64,000 nt of DNA, from positions 143,900,038 through 143,964,037 of the forward strand of contig CM060961.1 of assembly GCA_030765045.1 (NCBI GenBank), read 5' to 3'. The DNA is from Tenodera sinensis. Taxonomy: Eukaryota; Arthropoda; Insecta; Mantodea; Mantidae. This document shows positions 1 through 12,100 of the stretch, in pieces (the first letter of the stretch is position 1; every line of letters starts with the position of its first letter). Position numbers and translations under genes: made by a program. Below the pieces are notes generated by a model. That model did not search any database. It was given only the letters and a program-made list of their open reading frames with translations, and was not told the origin of the DNA.

Positions 1-22
1 CTGTATGGAAAAGTGAACTCAC

Positions 23-150
23 TTGTTAAGTCCTGGTACATCGTATGAAATATCTACAGATGTGACTCCTGCTGACAAAGCAGCTGACAAGATGAGTTTG
101 TTTTCATCAAATTTAGGACGGAGCAGTTTCAAGAGCTCTATCAGAGCTTC
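23..150 (-). other. Chitinase exon 5
   Basis: 128 bp after a TTTTCAG acceptor, opening in phase 0 and ending in phase 2 at AA|GTGAGT. It encodes EALIELLKLLRPKF, LILSAALSAG and ISYDVPGLN, the segment that normally follows the catalytic strand. The next exon lies outside the window. Confidence 0.9.
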
Positions 151-3100
151 CTGAAAATGTAGGAATAGTTGGATTTAGGAATAAATTTTTGGTAAACATT
201 TGACATATTATAAAACATAATATAAGTACTAAGCTATCAAAGTTTTAAACTTATATATATAACATTTTCATGAATACATCTTCATTCCTGTGTATCCTTG
301 TCTCCTAAATTATTTTTGCAATATTTTGTTTTATGAATATTATACTCGGCCATAGAATAGGATTCAAATAATAATCTTAAGCTCTGTGCTAGATAAAAAT
401 GCTCTACATGATATAAATACTGTATTCTAAATAGTACTCTATTTGGCATATACTTTATGAACAGATTAATTAAATAATCAATAGGATATGTAATGAACGT
501 AAAAATTAAAGTAATTGGAAAATTATATCCCTAGACTAGTCCAATCATTAATGTAGGACTTGAAATAACCATCCATCTGTGTGCCTAACAGATAATTCCA
601 ATGTTATTTAATTCAGATAAGCAAGCATTTTATATTTTCTAAAAATTTACTTGTAAGTCAACGTTAGTGCAGAGTCATTCTTGTATGAAACTGAACGAGA
701 AACTACTGTTTCCTTATTCTCATAAACAGAAGTGTTTGTCAAACTCAATAAAATCTTTGAACAAATTGCTACTACCCTGCTATCCTTTTTGTAAGCTTTT
801 AAAATCACTTTTAACAGTTCATAGAGAAAATGAATGAAATAGGTAGAATAATACTAGTATGGGCCTGAGGTTCATTGAACAAAAACTTTACTGACCCATT
901 CCCTCCTTCCCATTGTGTGCTGATCTCAAGACATATTGGTGGCTTTGACATCTAAAGTTTGTATTGTGAAGATAAGGGGAAACCTTGGAAAATATAGGCA
1001 ACTCAACACCACCAAGAATTGAACATGGCCTCTGCATTGAAAGGCAGAACTGCTATGTCCACAGCACAAGGGAACTAATCCCTTTTGCTTTTAAGCAATG
1101 AGTAGCTGTCATCCTCGCCTGCTATTACTTTTGCCTTAGTAATGATTTAATAATGATTTTAATAATTTCAAGAAGCTTCCTACATCATCTACATTCTGTG
1201 AGAATATTCGTCTAGATTTGTAGAATTCAATACATACACCTTTAAGCTGCTGTTAGCTGATTTAATACTGATGTATGCAATGATCAGTGTTCAAACCAGA
1301 CTTTTTGACAAGGGGGAGAAGCTAAGTTTGTGTTATATTTATGGCAATAGTGATAGTAATATCAGTGGTAGTAGCATTGGTACCTATGCTATATACATAA
1401 AAAAAATGTAGCGGCAACAGCAATATGCATTTCAGTATCTTTAAGAGCACCATGATTTTGTATTTCTGAGCAGTATAGGCACATGACTCTCCCAAAATTG
1501 TTTGATGAAAGTCAGGGGCAATTTGTTTTCCATTTTTCAAATCTAGTTCTGTCTACACATCCCCTGATTAGTGTAATGCACCTACTGTCACTATTTTTGC
1601 TAACACATGTCACTTCCAATGCTGTTGTTTTTACCTGAGAAGATGTAATATTAATATTACTTGAAGTTGAAGTCTGAGATTTCAACTGGAATACATCACT
1701 ATCATTACTTTCTGCAATTTCCTGCCAAGGTGTTTAATAAACTCTGGGTGGATCTTGTCAGGTCCTGGAGATTTTTTGTTCTGTAATTGTTCTATTGCTA
1801 AATCTAGTTCTGTTTCGTTAAAATCCTGAATAAAAATATCATTTCGTATATCTTTTGGCTTATTAGTTTGGCTTTCATGTAACTGTTTTCTTAACGGGCA
1901 CCAGTTTTACAATGTGGCAGTTACATCACCCGACTTAAACCCCCATTTTGCAAGGGGGACCACACCTATCGTTGGCCAACGGATCCATCGGACCTAGCCG
2001 GGAGGACTAAATAGGTGGTATTTAGATCCACCGACCTTCCCCTCATGTGCCTCTGAAGGACGCTGTTGTGCTGTGATAGGCCAGCACATATGTAAATGGC
2101 ATTTCCTTCATTTTAGATGAAACAGTTATACCGCAGTTAAATCTACACCTATTGATGCCATGCTTGCCTTAACACGGACCCCATCAATAACAACAAAAAT
2201 AGAAGAACAAGCATTGCTCCAACACGAGAAAATGTTACGACTGCCAAACTCTAAATGGACAGAAGAGAACCTCCCCCCTTCAATCCTTAAAACTCATAGT
2301 GGTTTCCTAGAAAAGGTAACACAGATTAAATCCAAATTGAACATTCCTAACACCAGAGAAAATCTACTTATAAGAGAAAATCCATTGGAATTATTGCAAC
2401 CTACCTTCAATTTGGAATTAATAGAGGAAATAAGTAAATCAGACACACCAAAAGAAATACAAAAACTTCTAGCTCTGGAAACAATCAATACTAGATATCC
2501 CACAGAAGAATGGCTGCACATATATACTGATGGATCCTCCACGGAAAACCTTACTGGAGCTGGAGTTACGTGTTCACATTTTTCCATTTATCATTCTGTT
2601 GGCAGAGACACAACAAATTATGATGGAGATATAGAGGCTATATACATTGCTCTCCGACAATTATTAAATCTTCCCTTAAATAAAGTTAACAAGGCAGTAA
2701 TTCTTTCAGATTCTAAAGCTGCAATTCAGGGAATATGTTCAAATACTACAAAGAAGTCAACAAAAATTAGAGAATGCTACAAAATGTTAACACAACTCCA
2801 AAAAGTTAATAAGACTGTTCATCTCCAATGAATTCAGCACACTGTGGAGTCATGGGGAATGAAGCTGCAGACTCACTTGCAAAGAAAGCCACAACAATAA
2901 AACAAAAGTCTAAATTCAATTTCTCATATTCCTCAATAAAACTCTTGATCATTAAAAAATTTTCTCATTCATACCTACAAGAAATAGAAACAAATGCCAA
3001 AGATAAAAAATGGATTACACTACTTTCCAACCCAGATATAATCCCCCAGAGACCAAGGAAAACAGCGGTTGCAGCCTTCCGTCTACTGACAAATCACGAC

Positions 3101-6100
3101 TGTTTAGCAAGTCATCTCTACAGAATAGGTATCTCAGCTTCACCAATACGTGTCCTGTGTAACGATCCAGCAGAAATGAACGAAGACCACTTGAAGACCT
3201 GTGAAGCATTAAGATCAGAAGAAACTACAGTTCAAAAGTATTGGAAAGCATGAATGCTAATGGCTTCATTGCCAGATGCAAGGCACTAGAAAACAACAAC
3301 AACAAATTTCTGTAATTTTTCACTTTCTAGTCACAAATTGATCCATGCTGACGAACAATAGAACAGTGAGTTAAAAGAAATTGAATTGAAAACTGCAAGT
3401 TGCAGCTGTCATTGCTGGCAAAGAATTGCTGGAAATGTGATCCTGCAAACCAAACCAACTAATGAACCTGAAATTCGTTTATTGTTTAGCTTACTTGCAA
3501 TGTGATACATTTACTTATTCACAGCTCTCTTACTCACTTGTGCCATATACAATCTGTATTGAAAGCATTCTGTGTTTTCTTGTATTTTCAAAGAGCAGTA
3601 ATATTAATTACATTTAGTAAAAAGAAAACATACTTCCCTGGTAGGGAAAGAATTGTTCTTTGATGAGCTGGGGAAATTATTTAATTCAATTCAACTTATT
3701 TCATCCATAATAACATATACATGTTGTTGGATATTGACAAAGTATGTACATTATTTACAATCACAGTTCACCCAGCCTGTACATACTCCTTTGCAGTGGC
3801 GGTTCCTGGGGGATCGCATACTCGCAACTGCACACCCATTAGTTTTTTCTGCATGCGAATGTGTGTAGACATGCATATGAGAAAGTCAAATGCCCAACTT
3901 TCTTGTACGTATATGAACTTGCCCGTTTAATTTTCCCGCGCCCTCTTTACAAAATGACAACTCACTGAGTCAAGCTGAGACGCATAAGCCCGATTTTGCG
4001 ACTGGCGAAGGTAGCTTTTAGGAGAGGAGTACGCGGGGAACAGTGCAAAGCTTGCATTTAAGAGTATGGCGAGTTAAGGTACCATAATCGACAAGGCCAA
4101 CACATGTGATTGTTACTGCACAAGCGCACTACATTCTTGTACAAGTCCTTCTGTTTTTCTTGCTACAAACACATCCCTCCCATTTAGCAGGACCTACTAG
4201 ACAGCCAACATGACAGTTCTAAATATAATGTAGCTGTCCTCTATATTATATTAATGTTATAAACACAATTACCTACATCTAGTCTTATTAAACGATTATA
4301 AATGCATATAATTACTCTTCATGTCATAATTTACTAAGGCCAATACTTCAGTTTGGAATAGTTATTTTGTTACAGTGTTTATTACTGTTTGTTATGTTTG
4401 TATTCTGGCAGCAAGTTGCATGCAGTTGTGTCTGCACATAGCGGGAAATTTGAATCTATGGAAGTGTGGAAATGAATAACATGGCAAAACTAAAGGAGAT
4501 AAATCTTTTGGATTTATTTTTATAAGAGAAGCTGTTTTCCATTCTTATTGTTTGCGAGTGAGAGAAACGGTGTCTGGACAAATAATAGCTCTTGTGATAT
4601 TGGTCATTTAAAACAAAAAATAGCAAAACATATGAGCTCAATTGCCTGTATGAAATTAGAATTAGAATTGTGTGGTGTGTGTTAGAGAAAGAAAGGGAGT
4701 AAAGGTGGAGAGGATGTAATGTACTGCACACCCACTGCGACAAGTCATGAGCTGCCACTGCTCCTTTGTATTAGAACATTCTTTAGTTCCCTTTTAAATA
4801 GTTTCCCTTTTGTTGCTTTTACAGAATTTGGTAGTTTATTAAACAATATTTTTCCTATTATTAAAGAATCTTTGTCTAATTATTATTTATTTATGCCAAC
4901 AAACTTACTGTTGGTGTTTTTAAGTTCCAGTTCTACCTCTTGAATCTTTGTCTGTTTGTTTATTCACATTTATGCTGGTAAATATTCTATGTCCTTATTT
5001 CACACTTATGATAGTTCTTATTGATGTTGCCCAGTCCCTTAGAAACATAATTACTTTAGAAACATAAAAGGATACTACAGTTTATACTTTGTTTTCTGTA
5101 AAGGTATTTGTAAATTATTCTTTTCTGTTTACATTATATATACATCTTATACAAAACTAATAATCTATTCATGTTTGTTACACAAGTGCTATCCCATACC
5201 TCAATAGAATATTGTAGGTTTGGATGTATTATTCTGTAATAGATTAGTTTTAGGTGTTCTGCAGTTAAGTATTTGTTAGATTTCTTAGTAGGTAAAGATT
5301 TGTGCTTATCTTCTTGCATCAATGTGATCTCTGAAGGTTAGGTTCTCATCTATGATAATACCTAAGAACTTTACTTTGTCTAACTGCTGGATTTGCTATC
5401 CATTTAATGAGAAGGGGAAATCCCCCCCATGCCCTCTATTAATTCAAACCCTGGCAATGATGGAAGACGTAGTGAAATAGTCTTATTGATAAATTGTTTT
5501 GCCTAATGAAGAAACTTGAAATATTTAAGGCAGAAATGTTTTAGTTTGATAAAGTGGTTCAATAATTCAGTCACAATAAGCTCTATATCTAGTCTCCTTG
5601 AAAATCGCTTAATTTGATGTCTATTTAATTCTGTGATTACCCCATATATTGACAATGAAATAGTTTTATTCCAATATCCTCAAAGGTGAAACAATTTTTG
5701 TCTATTTTGTTATCACTCAGTATACTACACTATGGATGAGAACTTATCTAATTACTACTAAGCCTGTCCCAATATTCTCTCCCTGGCTAATCGAGTGCAA
5801 TGTAGTGTGCTGTGTTACCAAAATGGTATAGAAAAGTCTAATTTAGTCCATAACAGAAAATCACAGTGATAGAATTTTAAACAGTAAGTATAGAACTGTA
5901 ACACATACTAAGAAATGCTTTTAAAATTATAAATAAAATAAAATACGACTTTTAACTGAAATTATGATATTGTAATTAAACTGTCACCATTGCCCACAAA
6001 ACTGTAAAATTAAAAAAGACTAAAAAATGAGATGGTTTATTTGAGAACAAGGAGTTAAGAGCCTGGCTTGAAATTACATGTTTAGTTTTACTATCTTATC

Positions 6101-9100
6101 TGTATGTATGACATTACCTCAAACACTGTATAAATCTCTTACCTTATCAGATGCTTGTCCACCTCTCTGGCCAGGGTACTCCCAATCAATATCAAAGCCA
6201 TCAAATCCCCATTTCTTCACAAAGGCAACTATGTTGTCTGCAAACTTTTCACGAAGTGATGGACTGTTCACCACCTAAACATAGAAGAAAATGTTTTTGT
6301 GTTATTGGTCAATATAATATTAAAATACATTTATAGATAATTTTGAGCACTATAAGGTTTTCAAAATCTTGCTTTCAAAGCAGTTGCTTACAGTTGTAAA
6401 ACTACATAGGCTACTGTAGGCTACACTGCTTTTCCTAGTAGAGTTGGTCAGTTAAGAACCTATCTGCATTACCTGTACATTAGATGTGTTGGATACCTAT
6501 GGAGCTTGCCTCATATCAATTATGTTGTTTACGCTTTTTTGATCATGCTTTAGTAGAAACCAAAAGTGTTGAACTTTGTACCTCTCAAAAATGAGAGAGG
6601 GTTTATAAAGGGCCTCTTAACCTATAGAACATTAGTTTTTTTAAAAACATTTGAAAGCTCCTCTAAGTATATTAGAGTTCAGATCAAAGATACTGACAGT
6701 GATCACAAATAATGTTATTTTCAACCGAAAGGTAAACTTTTTATATCAGTGACAAAAGGCATGATCAAAGCTTTTGGTGATCATTATATTTGAATTTCTC
6801 ATTAAGTCATGTAATTAGCTGTATTTTTTACTATGTTTCTTTCCCAACCAATGCTACCAATATTCATTTATTGTACTGTACCAAAACTACTAAACTTTAG
6901 TTTTGGTAGAGCGCAACTCCACACTTGTTATTGTGCTTCATCAGATCAACAACTTTTCAGTTTTAGAAAGTGTAATTGTTAAAAAAAAACCATTCTAGTT
7001 AAGTCTAAAGGAAAGCATTAAGCAACACTTATGTGTATCATTATAAACTTAGCACCCCTTAGAGTCTGTGCTGCTTTCATTCCTAAGAGGAAATATGTGT
7101 TGCAATGAAATTTAGTGTCTTTTCCTCTCTTCATTGGAGTTCAGCATTGTTTTAACAGGTGATTCCCCTATTTATATTTGGGAAATGAGTTACTCTCTCT
7201 AGTAGTCTTTCAAGGATCCTTGTGATTGTATCCAGAACTTTAGTACTATTAGTCAGAATTATAATTGCTAAACTGTACATTTGTAATCACATTTGAATAA
7301 CTGCGGTGGTAATATTAAACTTAGGATTATGTGACATGTAGAAATCTGCTAAAGGATTAGAGTTGTATTCAATAATATCCATCATTTCATAATGCCGTTT
7401 GTACTAATCATGATACTACAATATGTTAAGTTTGTGTTTACCCTAGTTTTGTTTTACATGCATGTGGTAATATATAGCAAAATAATACCTACTTGTGAGA
7501 AAGTGTAGGAGCCAGCGTTCCATCCTCCGATGGCCACCATAATCTTTGTGGTAGGACTTCTCTGTTTAAGTTCCAGAAATCTTTTCAGTGCACCCTTATC
7601 AATGTCATTCCATGAATCGTAGATAATCACATCACCATCAGCGTTAACATTCTCAAAGGTGTAAACAAGATGAGTGCAGAGAGTGGGGTCAATGTTTTCT
7701 ACATCATACTTTCCCTCTCCAGGACGATAGACTGCCCAGCTTCCATAGTAACATACCACTCGATCTGTAAATTACAGCATTCTCTTTTAACATTCGATGC
7801 ATCATTTCTGAAAATTATTTTTCTGGGTTTTGCAAGTCCCATTGCATTGCTTACTTTTTCACTACATTTGAAAATGTAATTGAAGGTTATGTAGGTCATG
7901 AAAAGGATAGAGTGAGACTGAAGAATTCAAAGCCATAGCTGGGATTTGAACCACAGATCTTCTGGTCTCCATCCAGCTGCTCTGATCATATGACCGAGGT
8001 GCCAACATGACATAAAATTCTCCAACTCACTTGTATTTGCCCAGTGAACCACACAAGAAAATATCAAATATATATATGAGATAACACAAGCTAATGGTGA
8101 CTTACTATGCTGTAAGTACTTAAGTTCTAGGCTTCATTGTTTAACCATCTATAAGATCAATCAATGGAAATTAATTGATCTTCCTAACTAACATTGCATT
8201 TTCCATTTGTTCTACCCCATTACAACCTTCCTATACATGGTTAGTGTGAAGGAACAGTGAACGTCCATAAATGATGAAACTGAAATATGAGGTGTGGCTA
8301 TTAATAAATATGGCTGTCCCTCTACTTTAATCTGAAGCATAATGGGAGATTGAGAGGGTATATTGCTGACCTTGAAGCTACAGGAATACAGTGAATATAG
8401 CTTCATATCACTGTCTTTGTTAGTATGCTTTTGGGCTCAGTTCAAAGAGAATGATATCTTTCTCTAAATGTAATAATAACTTATTGTGTAGCTGCACTCT
8501 CGGTGGACATTTTTGTGCACAATATCATATACATGCCAATCAAGGACTCACACTTTAACTGTTTATTCAAAAGACAATTGTATCTGATGATCACCACTTA
8601 TTAACTTATATGTACACATTGTGTTCAATAAATCTTATTATTAATAATAACTTAAGAGACTACAAGCTTCACTTATCTTAGTATCTGCTGCAAGTTCTTG
8701 AAATTGAGACGGGAACTTCTATGTATATATTTGTAATTTTAGATTATGAACGTACATATGTATAAGACTTTTAGATATAAGTATAACTTTGTATTGTGCA
8801 ATGAAGCTGCCTCTTGGAAGTAGGTTGACCTGAGTGCGTTTCTGAAGGGCAGGGGACAAACAATCTTTTGTCATCCCAAGCCGAGAGACGGTTGCCTGAA
8901 GTCCAAGGACACAGCTGGGGAAAATACACCCCTCCTCCATAACGGGACTAGAGAGAAAGTGCGGGGGTGAAATATAAAGAGAAAAACTTAGAAGCTGACA
9001 GTTGGGTCTGTGTTGCGATGTTCCTAGGAGGGTAAACCTCGTATCGCTGCATAAGTATAGCTTCGCGCCAAAAAGAAACGTCGAGGTGTGAAATGCGACA

Positions 9101-12100
9101 GTGATTAGCGTAAAGTAAAGCAAATACCAATCTTAGAACGGAACATCAGAAACTTGCTCAGGTCGGCACTTCGAGGCAAATGAACTGGTGAAGAATAAAC
9201 TTAGTAAAAGTCAGTGTTGTGTTGTCATCTAACCTCGCGCCTCAGAAACATCCTCTCATGCCTACCTAAATCCGGCACCCAACCCGTTACAAACGGCGCC
9301 CAAAGTCACAACCCCGTTACAAAATCAAAGGCGGACTGCAGTTTCTGGAATATTCATTCCTAACATTGGTGCCACATTTGTTTATACCCAAAGAAACAAA
9401 TATTCCAGAAACTGCAGTCTGCCTTTGATTTCAAGAACTTGCAGCAGATACTAAGATAAGTGAAGCTTATAGTCTCTAAGTTATTATTACATTTGTAGAT
9501 TTATGTTTCTTCACTGTTAATCACTTCAGTGTTTTCAATATAGAATGGTGTCTTATTTATTTGCTGGATATCAGTTTAAAGACTGAGCAGCCTGTGAGAT
9601 TTAAATTTCTTGTAAAATTGAATAATTTGCCCATAGTGTTTTAATTTAATGAAAGAGGTTTAAGGAGATGTTTCTACATCATATAAATGTAAATGAGTCT
9701 TTATGTAACAAAAACATTCAGTGAAGGTGCAAGGAGATGGAAGATAAGTATCCAGCTCACCCAGTCACATCAAACGCCAACAGAAACATTCAGAAAATTA
9801 ATTAAATTATGCATGAAGATTGACGACTCATCATCAGCATGATAGCAGCTATGGAGAAAATTCATAAAAGACTATAAGAAAAATGTTGCATGACAAATTG
9901 AACAAGAGAAAAGTGTGTTTGAAGAAGGTCCCTAGAATTCAGGAAAGTAATTTGCTCTTACATCTTGCAGTTCATCTAAAGCAACCAGATTTTCTGGAAA
10001 TTGCCATTAACGTATGATGAGACATGGGTCTTTCAATATGAATCTAAAGCAAAGCAGCAATTGGTGCACTAGAAGAGTCCTGAAGTTCCAAGAACAGAAA
10101 AAGCAAGAATTTTTTTCTGTTTTAACATTTAGGTATTATTATGAATGGGTGCCTGAGAGTGAAATAGTCAACTCACACTATTGCATTGAGTTTTTGAGAA
10201 AACTCAAGATAATGAATGGGTGAACAAGAATTTAACAGATCTCAGGGAAAACAATGCTTAGGTTCATTCGGACAACACACCAGCTCACAATATCTCAGCT
10301 GTGAAGACGTTTTTGACTGATGCAACACAATCAGATTCTTGGAATATCCTCATATTCACAATGTCTAGCCTGCGCAATTTCTCTCTCTTTCCCAAAGTGA
10401 AAAGAGCCTAAAAAGCAATTTCATTGTCAGTCTGTGAAAGATATAAAATCTAAACAAAGATACTGAATAGTTTGACAGCATTGCCATGAATATTGGAAAA
10501 CCTGTATGGTTATTGGTTTTCCTGTCATTTTACTAATAGCAACATCTTGTGTATGACCATGGGCATCACAAGGGGGTGGGGGCAAGGGGGCCATGGCCTC
10601 TCGCTTGTAAGTTGGTGAACTTAATGTGCAATCAACTACTGACTATTAAACTATTAGTTTAATTTTGATGTAAAGAACAATGTTTATTTAGTACAAATTA
10701 ATATGGTTATCTACAACAAATATAAATATTGACAATAAAATAATGAATTAATATTATCTGATTGCAAACTTCCAACATGTGGTTCCAGTCCCCCCCCCGT
10801 CCTGGAAAAAAGTCTGCTGATGCTCATGTACTGTATGCCCACGACAAGAAGGCTAGAGGGGAATGAAGGACAGAGGGGGCTTGAACTGTTTATCTTCTCC
10901 GGTAGCACACCTGTTTACTAGGAAATGAGTGTATGAGAGTGCATACTTCTAGCTATGGGTGAGCTATGTGACAACATTGTGTATTTTAAACGAACCTAGC
11001 ATCCTTGTCATACTCGGAAACTGAGCATAAACACCATGTGGGAGGCACAAAATGATTACGCTACACATTCCTAAGACTCGCCTTCTTGTCCTGGGCATAC
11101 AGTATATGACAGCCTCTTTTTTTCTTTGTGCATGAGATACTCTTCATATTTTTACTTTCTCTACTGGTAAGTAGGGGAAGTATTGTATTCCACCCAAAAA
11201 TTTGAAGTCGAGATTTCACCGGAAATACATGTTTTGAGGCCCCCTGAATCCAAAAAAAGCATTTTTAGAAAAAGGTCCGTGTGTGTGTGTCTGTGTGCCT
11301 GTGTGTCTGTCAGTCTGTCAGTCTGTCAGTCTGTGGACAGCATAGCTCAAAAACGAAAAGTTGGTTAAAAACCAAAGTTGGTATTTAAGTTTAATGTTGT
11401 TCAAGGATGTGACATGAAGATTTTGAAGAAAATAGCCCCACCCTAAACTACCCTTTACATGGAAAATGTTTCGAAAATTTTGATTTTCTTGAAAATGGCT
11501 CTAACGATTTTGATTAAAATGTCATATGTTTGAAATATTTTTATGACAAATGATATGTATATCTTGAATTTTCTGGCTATAGCCCCTGTAGTCGTATTTA
11601 CTCTGGACGACTTTTGCATAACTGGTAAACCGTTAGAGATAGACCAAATTATACCATACAAAAAATGTAGATCTTGCTAAAATACTCAATTTATGTCTCA
11701 ATAAATTTTCTTGTAGGGTGAACCATTTCGGAGATATACCTTGTTATGTGTGTGAGTTTCGGAAAACTTGGAACTTTCGTGAAATGGGTCATCGTTGTTC
11801 ATTTTTTTATATGTTACGTGTACAAAGAGAACGGAATCTCAAAGCTTTAAAAGATTTGACTATCGCACAAAGCCTACTGTATTCCAATATTCCCCTTGCA
11901 CCTACAAGGAAATAAGCAATAAGATAATTTGTACAAATGTTTATTTTAACTAACACGAAGAAGATATAGGAATAAGAGTTTGTAAGAATGGTTGTACAAG
12001 AGTAGAGAAAGTCATATGAGTGCAACACATCAGATTTTTAAAATTTCAACCCCTGACATCTTTGTGAGTAGCCTGATATTGTTCACAAGATACAAACTAT

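Noticed and set aside
8719..9130. Overlapping ORFs of 134 and 60 codons, minus strand
   Set aside because: They lie wholly within the solo LTR, are in different frames and resemble nothing known.
9738..10460. Domesticated (SETMAR-like) mariner gene
   Set aside because: The transposase is broken by many stops and shifts and has lost its third catalytic region, so there is no sign of selection for function.
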